Positions 21,308-31,878 of a stretch of DNA of 64,000 bases are shown piece after piece (the first letter of the stretch is position 1; each line of letters opens with the position of its first letter). A model generated the notes under the pieces. It was not told where the DNA came from. It ran no database searches and saw only the letters and a program-made list of their open reading frames with translations. This DNA comes from Leguminivora glycinivorella (Eukaryota; Arthropoda; Insecta; Lepidoptera; Tortricidae). The stretch spans positions 3,162,001-3,226,000 of the forward strand of contig NC_062976.1 in assembly GCF_023078275.1 (NCBI RefSeq). The letters are read 5' to 3'. The translations under genes and the position numbers were made by a program.

Positions 21308-21510
21308 TTCCAAGTAAAAGCCTTTCGCCACTCTCATTTTTTGACTTCTCTTAAACACCGGTTGCATAAAATACTATTTATCCTCCTCATTTGTTGTGTG
21401 GTAGGTACTCTGGTACTCAAACTTCAGTAATAATTTTAAGTTCTCTGCCTAACCCTTTATGGCAAAAGAGTGATGATATTATGTAGGTACTTATTTGTCT
21501 TTTTGTTTAC

Positions 21511-21800
21511 AATCATCCTCCTTGCGTTATCCCGGATTTCGCCACGGCTCATGGGAACCTGGGGTCCGCTATGACAATTAATCCCAAGATTTGGCGTAAG
21601 AACTACGACGACCACCATCTGACCTTCCAACCCAAAGGGTAACTAGGTCTTATTGGAATTAGTCCGGTTTCCTCACGATGTTTTCCTTCACCGAAAAGCG
21701 ACTGGCAAATATCAAATGACATTTTGCACATGAGTTTTGATAAACTCATTGGTAAGAGCCGGGGTTCGAACCTGTGACCTCCGGATTGAAAGTTATGCTT
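21511..21800 (-). mobile_element. SINE family S2, minus strand, nearly complete
   Basis: Minus-strand copy running from the tRNA-like head (complement of GGTTCGAACCTGTGACCTCC) to the 3-prime CAAGGAGGATGATTG. The A box end is degraded into TATGCTTTTTTATAGATAAG. Confidence 0.7.
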
Positions 21801-21813
21801 TTTTATAGATAAG

Positions 21814-22030
21814 TAAGGTACAGCGGGTCAAATCTCGACTGGGGGACAAATGTAACTGGTCCATTTTCTCCTAGTCGGGTTCAGAATCATACAATCTAAC
21901 GATTTTATAATTGCTATGAGACATGGTCCGTGGGCTTTACTCCATGTTAGAACTCATCATCATGTAATAATGGAAAAACTGTATTAGTTACAATGGCCCC
22001 CCAGTTGAGATTTGCCCCGCTGTACCTTAT
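21814..22030. mobile_element. MITE, family M2
   Basis: Left end TAAGGTACAGCGGGTCAAAT, right end GATTTGCCCCGCTGTACCTTA: near-perfect inverted repeats. Other copies at 36926-37142 and 48807-49006. No coding content. Confidence 0.75.
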
Positions 22031-22530
22031 GTATATGTCATATCATAATTGAATTATGAACGCACGTTACCGACGAATTCACAACGCAACCACTCACGCG
22101 AATTTTCCGTATGGATGTTTTTACTCGACTGGAAATTTTGATAAAATTTGAACAGTTACCACGAAAGAGATAAAAATCTTGTAATATTTCACCGAATGAT
22201 TCCCTTTCATTCGGAAAGGGTAAAGTTTTAGATTTATGGTAACGCTGAAAGTGAACGCAGCCGACGCGCGCGAAGGAGGGTAGAGGTAACATCCAAGATC
22301 ATTTGTGTAGATGTAATCAATATCCCGGTCAATATAAGGGTAAATTAGATTTATGTAGGTAAAGTTTTGTGTAGATGTAAATGACGAAGAAGGCGCGTAT
22401 AGTCACCGGGATAAATATGTGATGATTTCTACACCTTGTCACATTACCGTCTTGTCTGAAATGTCATGTGAAATTGTCAAACAATTTAAAGCGACAAGGT
22501 ACAGAAATCACCACTTTTTTTAAATTATAA

Positions 22531-22607
22531 ATGGGCTTACTCCTGGCCACAGACCAGCCAAAGTCAAAGACGCGGCCCACGATAGAGTGAGCTCGCCCAG
22601 AAGATGC
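22531..22607 (-). mobile_element. LINE 3-prime end fragment, minus strand
   Basis: Complement of the 868-988 and 14516-14633 tails: AAATGGGCTTACTCCTGGCC, CAGACCAGCCAAAG and GAGTGAGCTCGCCCAGAAGA. Confidence 0.55.
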
Positions 22608-22789
22608 AATTAATGCACTAATTTATGCCGGTGACTGTATCTAATCAAAGTCGTCAATCACTATAAACATTTTTGTTTCTAAACAATGTTTCGTAATGAA
22701 ATGAAATACCAAGGTACTCTTTTTGTAAAAAAAAATGTTTTTGAACCGTGTCTCGAAACAAAATTGTTTAAAGTGAAGACGTACCTTAA

Positions 22790-23265
22790 ATATCACACTT
22801 TAAGACGAAACAGAAGCAGATTTTTAAAGATAGAGCACTGTTTTTTTTTTCAACATAGATTATTATTGTTTTTATCTGTGTCGGACCGTTATGATTTTTT
22901 TGATATTCTTATTTTTAAAGACGCTAGAGCCATCAAAAATTTCAAAAAACGGCCATATTGATTATAGCGCAAAAAAAGGTGTGGTATTCAAAACTGGTAA
23001 CATTTAGCCAAAAAAACTAAACGGTCCGACACAGATAATTTCATTGTTATTCAGATTCTCTGCTTTCGTTACGATTGATTAAGTTTTGAAGGAGGAAACA
23101 GTCGAAAGCGGAACCTCGATCGCTATATCTTTTAACTGAGTTGTTCTGAATGGACAATTTTTTTTCGATAAGTCTAGTTAATAACACTAGTATATTTATT
23201 TAACTAAAATTCGCAAATTAAAAGGGGGGTTCCTTTCCATTTTAGCATTTTCGCTCCTGTAGCGT
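22790..23265 (+). repeat. Dispersed repeat family R, copy 1
   Basis: Shared with 32450-32990 over about 450 bp: ATCTGTGTCGGACCGTT, AAAAACGGCC, TATTGATTATGGCGC-type, ACGGTCCGACACAGAT, AGGAGGAAACAGTCGA and TCCTGTAGCGT. It contains inverted TCTGTGTCGGACCGT / ACGGTCCGACACAGA, so the middle can fold back. No credible protein. Confidence 0.55.
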
Positions 23266-23438
23266 CTTAACACAATCGCTACCAGACAAAAAATGGCGCA
23301 CTTACGTTTGAAACTGGTGGTAATTTATAACCGCCCGCTGGTATAGTGAAAACCCGCGCAGCGGGTTCTCCAGCATCTGTACAAAGTTCAGAGTACCCAC
23401 GAGGCGGGTTCTTGGTGGCGAAGGTGTTCTTAATGGAA
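23266..23438. mobile_element. MITE with TTAACACaaTCGCTACCA ends
   Basis: The left end TTAACACAATCGCTACCAGA is mirrored at the right by TTGGTGGCGAAGGTGTTCTTAA. A shorter relative (TTTAACACTTTCGCTACCAA and CCCCGAAAGTGTTAAAG) lies at 34127-34222. The interior contains CGCGCAGCGGGTTCTCC and its partial mirror. Confidence 0.45.
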
Positions 23439-23475
23439 TAACTAAAAAGATAATTACCATGAATTTGTCATTATT

Positions 23476-23596
23476 TATTTAAAGTTACATAGAGGTCGAA
23501 CGCGATTAATTAAACCTTTTTTAACGTTTCTTCGCGGAAGACTGACGTCCCAGCAAACCTCGTCGCGTTCGACCTGTATGTAACTTTAAATATGTG
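23476..23596. mobile_element. Small palindromic MITE
   Basis: ATTTAAAGTTACATAGAGGTCGAACGCG on the left mirrors CGCGTTCGACCTGTATGTAACTTTAAAT on the right, with arms of about 28 bp and a 60 bp centre. Confidence 0.6.
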
Positions 23597-23691
23597 TACA
23601 AAGCGCGAGAACTTGAAAGATATTGTCATTATTTGTTAGTGAAATCGTAAACTAACTTTTTTTCGTTAAAAAATTCGAGATGCAGTTAGGT

Positions 23692-24030
23692 TCGTCATCA
23701 CGAACCACCCTGTATATCGCTTTTTGTTAAATTAGAAAAAAATGTTTTTTGTTTCCATACATAATAAATGGATTAATTAGTGTGAGAGGACCTTAATCAT
23801 AACATTTAAGTCATTGTCAATGTCATGTGGTTGACGGCACATGTCAAAACAAATAACATTAGGAAGTGGTAAGGGATGCCACATACGTCTTCAGTAATCA
23901 ATTTTTTTTAACAATTCGATTTTCGTAAGCGTTAAAACACTAGTTTCTTGGAGAAATTCATTGCATTTAAACTATACAATACAATCTTCCCTTAAAGTTA
24001 ACGAAATTAAATAAAACACGGTGTATTTTC
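23692..24030 (-). repeat. Dispersed repeat family Q, minus copy
   Basis: Reverse orientation of 2203-2810 and 13165-13509: CGAACCACCCTGTATA, TGTCAAAACAAATAACATTA, CACTAGTTTCTTGGAGAAAT and AAACACGGTGTAT in that order. Confidence 0.55.
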
Positions 24031-24389
24031 TCTATCGATGATGTCAGTATCAAACCCGTGGTAAGGGTACTGGAATAAAAACTAACTAGCACTATTCAAG
24101 TCATTAAACATATTTTAGTACTTCGTCGCTTTACATATGTTGTTGTTACTGACTACAAATGGCTTCGTATAAGTTAGAAAGGATGCTGCGACAAAGTTCT
24201 AACTTCCTGAGAAAGATAGGGAAAGCGTTGGAATAAATTGGTTTTTTGCTTCCATACGTTTTTACGCTTTGATGTATGTTTTTTTCTTTAATATAGTACA
24301 GATAATGAGTTTTTTTTTCTTTTTCGTACGTGGTAAGAATGAATTGGTACAGTGATCAGAGAAAATGTTAAAATAACTTACTGGCATGA

Positions 24390-24537
24390 CATATTTAAAA
24401 ATATTTTAAGCGGGTTACTCACGTATTAAGTCGATATAGCGTTCGACATGTTTCGGCTCAATTTCGAGAGCCTTTCTCAAGAGTAGTTAAAATATTTTTA
24501 AATATGTATGAGTCTCACGGGAGTTTTATAGTTAAAA
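24390..24537 (-). mobile_element. Foldback family F, compact copy
   Basis: Bracketed by the 12 bp direct repeat TTACTGGCATGA (24378-24389 and 24538-24549). On the minus strand it has the family head TAACTATAAAACTCCCGTGA, then a core in the orientation CTCTTGAGAAAGGCTCTCGA to GAGTAACCCGCTTAAAATAT. The core is inverted relative to the left part of copies at 31707 and 37190. Long target duplications like this are typical of retroposition rather than of ordinary cut-and-paste elements. Confidence 0.65.
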
Positions 24538-24712
24538 TTACTGGCATGAGTTTTTCTAATAGGTAGTGACGATATTTATTATTCAGTAGTGGTTATAGTA
24601 AAGGTTAATATGGCTTTCTGTTTTACTCAGGGTACTGTAGTTTTAACTATAAATCAACTTTAAATTAACACTGATTTATACTTTGACGATTATTACTCAT
24701 AATTATTTTTAA

Positions 24713-24809
24713 AATCGGGACTTAATCGGGTATGACTACATATTAAACTGACCGTTGAGACGTTGGAGGTCAGTTTAATATAGTAGGCATACGCGATTAA
24801 GTCCCGATT
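24713..24809. mobile_element. 97 bp hairpin MITE
   Basis: AATCGGGACTTAATCGGGTA pairs with the right end ACGCGATTAAGTCCCGATT, and the inner ATATTAAACTGACC pairs with GGTCAGTTTAATAT across a 14 nt loop. The arms are about 40 bp. Confidence 0.7.
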
Positions 24810-25286
24810 GAAAAAAAATTGTAATTTTAAATTAATTCAGATCCTACCTAGATTCCTTAAGTACTTTTTCAAAAGGTTTAGATATTTCTACATGCAAGAC
24901 AGACAAAAAGATAATAATCGGAATGTATTGTTGTCAATGGTATAGATGTGGAGTAGTACTTAATGTGCAAGTTGCGGAAACTTTCCAAAATATCTTAAAT
25001 TTCTTGGAAAATTCACGAACATTTCACGAAAAATAAAGAGAATATAAATTTATGAAATGGAAAGTTTCCATCCATACAATTGTCCAATAAAGTATGGAAA
25101 GTTTCCGAGGTTTTCTTATGTGAAAATTTCAGAATTTTGGAAACATTCCGTCGGCACATCAGTAGTGTAGAAACGCCATAAGACGAAAAACACTTGTAAC
25201 CACGCAGTCTAAAATTGAAAAAAAAAATTGACAAAAGTCGCAAACTGTCATTGAATATTAAGTGTATTTAATTTTAGTTTTAATAC

Positions 25287-25534
25287 ATACACATATATAC
25301 ATACAGTCACGCCTGTATCCCATAAAGGGGTAGGCAGAGCACATGAAACTAATAAAGCTTCAGTGCCACTCTTGGCAAATAAGGGGTTAAAAGAAAACGA
25401 AACTGTGGCATTGCAGTGACAGGTTGCCAGCCTCTCGCCTACGCCACAATTTAACCCATATCCCATAGTCGCCTTCTACGACACCCACGGGAAGAAAGGG
25501 GGTGGTGAAATTCTTAACCTGTCACCACACAGGC
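25287..25534 (-). mobile_element. Family S3 SINE-like repeat, full copy
   Basis: Flanked by the 12 bp direct repeat TAGTTTTAATAC (25275-25286 and 25535-25546). On the minus strand it starts CCTGTGTGGTGACAGG and holds GTCGTAGAAGGCGACTATGG, TTGTGGCGTAGGCGAGAGGC and TTATGGGATACAGGCGTGAC, ending in a (TATG)n-like tail. It sits only 69 bp upstream of the exon acceptor at 25615. No clear Pol III B box, so the parent RNA is unknown. Confidence 0.7.
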
Positions 25535-25615
25535 TAGTTTTAATACGTTAATTTATTTCATTGAATTGTCTCTTATTGTTGATTGTTTCTAATAAATAAT
25601 GTTTATTTGTTACAG

Positions 25616-25690
25616 AAGAGGCGAGTAGTGACTCGGCGGGCGAGGGCAAAGACAAAGACATGACGCACACCGAAGCCAACATGATAGTTG
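25616..25690 (+). CDS. Internal exon of a host gene (juxtamembrane segment)
   Basis: A 75 nt exon with acceptor TTGTTACAG and donor GTGAGT. Only one frame joins well to the next exon: it gives EASSDSAGEGKDKDMTHTEANMIV with two bases at the start and one at the end left over (phase 1 at both sides). Because the length is a multiple of three, skipping it would keep the frame. The peptide is acidic, polar and lacks cysteine, as expected for a stalk just outside a membrane. High GC (GCGGGCGAGGGC) stands out from AT-rich surroundings. A SINE-like repeat ends 69 bp before it and a Helitron-like element begins 26 bp after it. The gene is not recognised. Confidence 0.75.
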
Positions 25691-25716
25691 GTGAGTCAAT
25701 CAATTATTTATATTTA

Positions 25717-25887
25717 TCCATACTAATATTATAAATGGGAAAGTGTGTGTGTCTGTTTGTTTGTCAGTCTTTCACGGCAAAACGGAGCGACGAATTGGCT
25801 TGATTTTTTAAGTGGAGGTAGTTGAAGGGATGGAAAGTGAAATAGGCTACTTTTTATCACGCGAGCGAAGCCGCGGGAAAAAGCTAG
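25717..25887 (+). mobile_element. Helitron-like element H1
   Basis: Starts TCCATACTAATATTATAAAT, has the GTGTGTGTCTGTTTGTTTGT tract and CAAAACGGAGCGACGAATTG, and ends with the hairpin CGCGAGCGAAGCCGCG and AAGCTAG. It is flanked by A on the left and T on the right with no duplication. It begins 26 bp after the splice donor of the exon at 25616. Confidence 0.75.
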
Positions 25888-25929
25888 TAGATAATAAAAC
25901 AATAAACTTTATGCACCACACTTAAACAA

Positions 25930-26075
25930 TAACCCGCTTATTCATAAACGTTCACTAAAGTTATCAAGCCGATAAAGTTCGTTTGTCCCTTTCCGACGTA
26001 TTGGTGTGATAGAAAAGGACAAACGAACTTTATCGGCCTAATAACTTTAGAGTACGTTTATGAATAAGGGGGTAA
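25930..26075. mobile_element. Palindromic MITE, about 145 bp
   Basis: CTTATTCATAAACGTTCACT and GATAAAGTTCGTTTGTCC on the left mirror GGACAAACGAACTTTATCGG and ACGTTTATGAATAAG on the right. The outer bases AACCC / GGGTAA are also complementary. Confidence 0.65.
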
Positions 26076-26679
26076 CAGTTTAAAAACGTGTCACAAAATT
26101 GCCCATGTACCCGTTTTACTCTCCCGTTACTTCCTTCCACATTCTTTCTTAATAAAAATTCCTTTCTTGTGACATGCATTTCGTCCCTTTGCATCAGATG
26201 CCCATACTATGCTAGGCGATTCGCTCTTACTTTTCTAAGTGGAAATAGTTGAAGGGATGGAGAGTGACATAGGCTGCTTTCTCTTGCTAACACTTCCCTA
26301 AAATGGTTGTGGAAGTTTGTTCTATATCATCTTAACATTCCCATCTCCTCTAGGTAACGTACAAGCTGTCTTGTGTAATCCTTCATAATATTTCAATAGT
26401 AAACATTCAGTTGAAGTTTTAATACTATTCAATTCGATTAAAGTTTTAATATTAACCAGAACCACTTCGTAATTATCCGCTCAGATAACCCTTTAATCGC
26501 CGTTTAGCCACTGAGCCGGTGGATCTTTTGCGGCGGGAACCACTAATTTTATTTGAGCTACCACTTAACTCTATTTGCGACGAGTAAATGGTAATTGTAG
26601 TAGGTAAATAGGAGAAGTTAGTGGGATTATTTATGTTCCTGTATAGATTATACTGGAATATAATATAATTTAAGTAATT

Positions 26680-26923
26680 GACGACCGGTCTGGCGCAGTC
26701 GGTAGTGACCCTGCCTGCTACGCCGCGGTCCCGGGTTCGAGTCCCGGTAAGGGCATTTATTTGTGTGATGAGGACAGATATTTGTTACTGAGTCATGGAT
26801 GTTTTCTATGTATTTATATATTATATATATCGTTGTCTGAGTACGTTGTGGGTACTTCACTACTAGCCTTCTTGAGCTTACCGTGGGCTGAGTCAATCTG
26901 TCCTATAATATTTATTTATTTTT
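26680..26923 (+). mobile_element. SINE family S1, full length with target duplication
   Basis: Bracketed by the 12 bp repeat ATTTAAGTAATT (26668-26679 and 26924-26935). The head has an A-box-like TGGCGCAGTCGGTAGTG and the B box GGGTTCGAGTCCC. The body carries GTGATGAGGACAGATATTTG, the TATATAT stretch and CCTTCTTGAGCTTACCGTGG. It lacks one AAGAATG block before TCCTATAAT. The best reference copy of S1 in the window. Confidence 0.85.
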
Positions 26924-27618
26924 ATTTAAGTAATTCGTAAGCACACATACAATTAAAAAGTATTTACCTAAGATTAAAATGAAAAGAATAAAGTGCCACA
27001 AAATGGTCTCATCTCAGCACATTGCTGGCAACTTCCAGCGCTGATCCTTCGGCCCGAAAAGATACAAAAACTTTTAATCATCTAAATAGTCTTTCTTTGG
27101 CCGTCCGACTTTCCCGAGCTCGAACCACTAATTTCGCGGCGCGTTTAGCGAGATGGTTTATTACTTAACCCTGTGTATAACGTGAGAGGGGCGTTAATTA
27201 TTATTTATTAAAAAACATGTTTACATGACCTTACAGTATAACCAATGCGTCACGAAACTTAGATAACAAAAACAAAGAGAGAAAAAGACAAAAAAAGAGA
27301 ACAAGAAAAAGAAAATTAATTAATTCATTTGGGCGATGACGTCACAGCGTGGCTCCGTGGCGTCGTTTGCCCCGGTGTAGGATTCGGCAGGTTGCCCCGG
27401 AACCGCCGAAAAACCACACCTTTCGGCCAGAAGTCTGCGCTCGCGATGGTGTCCTGCAGCGGCCGCGGCACACGTACCACAAACGAACTGAAGTGCACGT
27501 AGTGACGCGACTGTAGCTGCTGCACCCTCAGCGTGTAGCCAGTCTTCCGGCGAATAATAATAATATATGTGAATGTCATAATAATATAATATTGTCTTCG
27601 GTTACCGCGATAGTTACT

Positions 27619-27930
27619 CATGAAATAAAACTATGGAAACGGATTAAATCGCGTATAATGAATTTACAATTCATCCCGACGTTTCGAACACTTTACAGCG
27701 TTCGTGGTCAACGGGTGACTGAGGAAAAATTACAATGTGCAACAGCTACCCACAATACAAGAAATATGGTCATGGTTCGTTAATATTTCTTGTATGTGGG
27801 TTGCTTTTGCACATTGTAATTTTTCTTCAGTCACCCGTTGACCACGAACGCTGTAAAGTGTTCGAAGCGTCGGGATGAATTGTAAATTCATTATACGCGA
27901 TTAAATCCGTTTTCATAATTTTATTTCATG
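27619..27930. mobile_element. 312 bp near-perfect palindromic MITE
   Basis: Left arm 27619-27767 and right arm 27783-27930 are reverse complements with few mismatches; the loop is 15 nt. Landmarks: ACAATTCATCCCGACGTTTC, CGTTCGTGGTCAACGGGTGA and TTGCACATTGTAATTTTTC. Outer bases CATGAAATAAAA / TTTTATTTCATG are also complementary. No protein. Confidence 0.85.
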
Positions 27931-27974
27931 TCATAATAATAGTTACATTGTATGTATTTGAGAACTCTTGAAAC

Positions 27975-28115
27975 ATCTTAATACATACACATACATACAT
28001 ACAATCACGCCTAGCAGAGCACATGAAACTACTAAAGTCATAGTGCTACTCTTGGCAATTAAAGGGTTGAAAGAAAACGATAATTGTGACATTGCAGCGA
28101 CAGGCCACAATTTAA
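27975..28115 (-). mobile_element. Family S3 SINE-like repeat, internal deletions
   Basis: Minus-strand copy with ACATACATACAATCACGCC, AGCAGAGCACATGAAACTAC and GACATTGCAGCGACAGG, missing the TATCCCATAAAGGGGTAGG part. Confidence 0.6.
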
Positions 28116-28307
28116 CCCAAATCTCACAGTCGATTTAAAAGTCAGCGTTTTAAAAGAGCCAAGCTGTCGTTCTTTTACAGTCCGACTTGCTCAAGCTCGA
28201 GCTACTAAATCATTTCATTTGCGGCGCGTATAGCAAGATGGTTTAACACTTATTATCCCTGTTTGAAACAGTGGGCTGTTTCCGACGCATACCTAAAGGG
28301 CAGTGAT

Positions 28308-28570
28308 AAATAAATAAATAAATAAATATTATAGGACATTCTTACACAGATTGACTGAGGCCCACGGTAAGCTCAAGAAGGCTTGTGTTGTGGGTACTCA
28401 GACAACGAAATATATAATATATAAATACTTTATATACATAGAAAACATCCATGACTCAGGAACAAACATCTGTGCTCATCACACAAATAAATGCCCTTAC
28501 CGGGATTCGAACCCGGGACCGCGGCGCAGCAGGCAGGTTCACTACCGACTGCGCCAGACCGGTCGTCGGT
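28308..28570 (-). mobile_element. SINE family S1, minus strand
   Basis: Bracketed by CAGTGAT (28301-28307 and 28571-28577). The head reads, on the minus strand, GACCGGTCTGGCGCAGTCGG and GGGTTCGAATCCCGG; the tail ends in (AAAT/TAAA) repeats. Close to full length. Confidence 0.8.
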
Positions 28571-28612
28571 CAGTGATGTATGTTAATTAAGTCATATAGG
28601 TAAATACTTCAA

Positions 28613-28876
28613 GAGCACCAATGTGTTTTTCGGAATTTAATTGCGAAATGTCATTTGATATTTGCCAGTCGCTTTTCGGTGAAGAAAAACATCGTGAGGA
28701 AACCGGACTAATTCCAATAAGACCTTGTTTACCTACCCTTTAGGTTAGAAGGTCATATTACGGTAGTCGCTTTCGTAAAAATTAGTGCCTATGCGAAATC
28801 ATGGGATTAGTTATCAAAGCGCACGCCAGGCTCCCGTGAGCGTGGCAAATGCTGGGATAACGCAAGGAGAATGATG
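28613..28876 (+). mobile_element. SINE family S2, 5-prime truncated, with target duplication
   Basis: Bracketed by AAATACTTCAA (28602-28612 and 28877-28887). It starts after the tRNA-like head (ACCAATGTGTTTTTCGG) and runs to GGATAACGCAAGGAGAATGATG. Confidence 0.75.
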
Positions 28877-28932
28877 AAATACTTCAATAGTATGCATTTT
28901 AGAAATTACAAAACCCATTTTAAACGTTTTAA

Positions 28933-29345
28933 TTGACGACCGGTCTGGCTCAGTCGGTAGTAACCCTGCCTGCTAAGCCGCGGTCCTGGGTTCGAATCCT
29001 GGTAAGGGCATTTATTTGTGTGATGAGCACAGATATTTGTTCCTGAGTCATGGATTTTTTCTATGTATATAAGTATGTATTTATCTATTTAAGTATGTAT
29101 ATCGTCGCTTAGCACCCATGTACAAACTTTTTAGTTTCTACTTTACAGTATATGAAAGTGCCGCCCACCCCCTCTCGGTTATCACGTTACCGCCTGTCAA
29201 AAACGCGAACAGTCGGCCTGTCATATTTCACATACCATACTCGTTCACAACGACTTAGGATCGCGCCTCTTTCATATATTTGATTGTCCGAGGTGTGGTT
29301 TGGGGCTAAGTTGATCTCTGTAAGGTGTCCCCAATATTTATTTAT
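28933..29345 (+). mobile_element. SINE family S1 variant, with an inserted repeat
   Basis: A full tRNA-like head (GGTCTGGCTCAGTCGGTAGT, GGGTTCGAATCCTGG) is followed by an S1 body. The 3-prime end is a different subfamily (CGTCGCTTAGCACCCATG ... GTGTGGTTTGGGGCTAAGTT ... AGGTGTCCCCAATATTTATT). About 150 bp at 29137-29292 separates the two parts and matches 38856-39035 (see next entry), so it is an insertion. Confidence 0.6.
29137..29292 (+). repeat. Repeat family V, nested in the SINE
   Basis: Shares CGGTTA, GCCTGTCAA, ACGCGA, CAGTCG, CCTGTCATAT and GCGCCTMTTT-type blocks with 38856-39035. Non-coding; no terminal structure resolved. Confidence 0.45.
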
Positions 29346-29540
29346 TTAATTTATTTATTCATAATAATTAAGTTGACGTTCTTTGGCCGGCCGATTCGCC
29401 TCAACTCGAGCGACCAATTTCATTTACGGCGCACATAGCAAGATGTTTTACCACTTTACCTTATTTCCGTCGCGTATCTACGAGACAGTTATTTACGTGA
29501 ACGTCACAACATAGTTAAAAAGTATTTATTTTAGAACGAA

Positions 29541-30787
29541 TAGTACATTACTACAGAGGCCGGGACAAAGGTTGGGGTTGCCCGCCTCAGACCTATCCGG
29601 CCTCGCTTCGCTCGGCCGTCTATATGTCTTCGGCCGGCAACCCCATTTCCCGCCGAGGTATGTATAGTGATTTTCTCAAACATGGTATGAAATAAATAAA
29701 GTCTACTGAAAATAGTAACTTTGGATGGCTGTATCTCCTAAACGGTGCGTCGTAGCGCAAAAATAATCAAATTTTCGTTTCCCTTTGAAACTCCGTATAC
29801 GCTTATAAAAAAAACAAAAAGTTAAAAAAAAAAAAAAAAAAAAACGAAAAAATTTTTTTTTGTATGAAAACGCACCCAAAATCAAATATTGTCTAGGGCC
29901 CGTACCAGTTGCAGTCGGCACGTCTATAAAGCCCCTTATAGTTTTTTTTTAATTGGCTAAATACCTGGATGTTATGTCACAATTATCTGTGTTTGGAAAT
30001 TAAAAAAGAGGACTTTGCCGGCCTTGACCTGCAAGGTTTGTATGAAATTCCATTATCTATCAATCGTCCTAGCCGCACCTGCAACGTCATACTTCGCTGC
30101 CAATTATAAGGCACATAACATCAATATTTCATACCATGTTTGAGAAAAGAACTTTTCACCACTGTTTAGGTAATTGTTTATAGAGTCACAAGCTTAGTTC
30201 TTTTGGTCGACTCGCCTGAGCTCGAGCCACTAATTCGTAGCAACATGTTTTAACCCTGTTTTAAACGCGTACCTAAGAGGTAATAATTTATGAAAATTTC
30301 ATAAAAAATAGTTTCATTGTATGCATTTTAGAACCAATAAAACCCTTTTTCTCAAACATGCAATGAAATATTGTCTTTACATTCCTTAAAATGGGCTGGG
30401 AAGTATCGCTTTTTGGGCGCAACAACTCGAGAGGACTGTAAAGGGATTTCATATTATTTTTTAGGCCTAGGCCTGCAAAGTAACTTTTTGAAGTAAGCTG
30501 TCAGTACTGTCATGTCACTTTTTTTTTTAATTTTTGTGTGACCTGGATACTTGTCACACTTGACGTTTGAGTGTATTTGTATTTTGTCACTTAATAAATA
30601 AAATATTGTCCTTTAGAGCATTTTTTTTATTTCACTGTATGTTTGAGAAAAGCACTATACATGCCTCGGCGTGAAAACGGATTCCCGGCCTCGTATCCCT
30701 ATCCGGCCTCGCTCGCACGCTCGCTCGGCCGTATATACCCACTTGGCCGGAAATCCTCATTTTCCCGGCCTCTGATGTAATGTACTA
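29541..30787. mobile_element. Long-TIR DNA element, about 1.25 kb
   Basis: The left arm (29541-29683) and right arm (30640-30787) are inverted copies: TAGTACATTAC / GTAATGTACTA outermost, then AGAGGCCGGG / CCCGGCCTCT, CGGCCTCGC, CGGCCGT.TATAT, GCCGAGG.ATGTATAGTG and TTCTCAAACAT. Inside are further copies of the TTTGAGAAAAG block (30130, 30345). No transposase frame. A long A run sits at 29827-29845. Confidence 0.65.
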
Positions 30788-30789
30788 TT

Positions 30790-31115
30790 AAACGCCTTTA
30801 ACCTACTATATTGGGAAGCTATCGTTCTTTTACCGGCTAGCTCGCCTGAACTCGAGCCACTAATTTCATTTGCGGCGCGCATAGTGAGATGGTTTACCAC
30901 TTAACCCTGTTTGCGACGAACGAAAGTAATTCCTGTAGAGCTAGTGGGTATAAAATACTCAGTTGTGCTTTAAGCGTACACATGTAATTAGTAATATTAA
31001 CCTATAGTTTGTCCACGTTTGTCTAAATTGTCAGTAAGCAATAAACTTGCTATGAACGATACAATCAAATTCAATACATATACACTTTATAACACACATA
31101 TTATACCATAAAAAC
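30790..31115. other. Unassigned intronic DNA
   Basis: No exon-like or terminal-repeat structure recognised. A motif GCGGCGCGCATAGTGAGATGG recurs in diverged form at 27136, 28210, 29427 and 31602, so this is probably very old repeat. Confidence 0.4.
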
Positions 31116-31118
31116 AGC

Positions 31119-31470
31119 AGTAGGTACAAGCAAAGACATATGTAACTCCGTATAGACGGATAAAGTCTAAGAAAAAAACGTACCTACCTCAAAGCCAAAT
31201 AAATATTTTTTCTTTCTTTCTTTCTTTCTTTCCATAGAGAAAAAGGTACGGTGGCCTAGATGGTGTTACACCTTTGGGGTACGCTAGGCTAGATAGCGCT
31301 AATATTAATATTTGACATTTTAATACATATCAAGCTAAGAATATGGGCCAAATTGTCAAAATTGAGGTTCAAAGGATCTAAGCTTGTGTCGAGAGATGGC
31401 AGTCTATGCACTGTGATTACACATTTTACTTTGACAGTAACTCTCTAAAATACTCGATCCTCTTTAGTAT
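31119..31470 (-). repeat. Dispersed repeat family W
   Basis: Inverse copy of 42405-42745, sharing GGTACGGTGGCCTAGATGG-type, ATGGGCCAAATTGTCAAAA, GAGAGATGGCAGTCTATGCA and ACTCTCTAAAATACTCGATCCTC-type blocks. Partial copies at 49585-49680 and 54310-54480. A (TTTC)n tract lies at 31210-31231. Confidence 0.55.
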
Positions 31471-31706
31471 AAGTAAAGGTATACCATTGGCAGTAAGGGG
31501 CAGTCTATTGTCCAAACCAAGGATAAGTTACAGCAGACTTAATTCGTCCTCATAGCTCTTTTGCCGCCCGCCCGACTCACTCGAGCCACTAATTTCATTT
31601 GCAGCGCGTATAGAGACGGTTTACTACTTAACCCTGTTTGCGACGTGAGAGCGCTAGTAATTTTAGTGAATAAGATAACGTTTTGGGGTTAATATGCCAC
31701 AATATA

Positions 31707-31878
31707 TTTTAACTATAAAACTCCCATGAGACTCGAACATATTTAAAATTATTTAAGCGGGTTACTCACGTGTTAAGTCGATATAACGTTCGACATGTTC
31801 ATGTTCGTCATGGAAATGGATCGAAACATGTCGAACGTTATGTCGACTTAACACGTGAGTAACCCGCTTAAAATATTT
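31707..31878 (+). mobile_element. Foldback family F, hairpin copy
   Basis: Bracketed by CCACAATATA (31697-31706 and 31879-31888). The head TAACTATAAAACTCCCATGA is followed by GCGGGTTACTCACGTGTTAA and CGACATGTTC, a short centre, then the mirror GAACGTTATGTCGACTTAAC and GTGAGTAACCCGC. No cargo between the arms. Confidence 0.7.
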
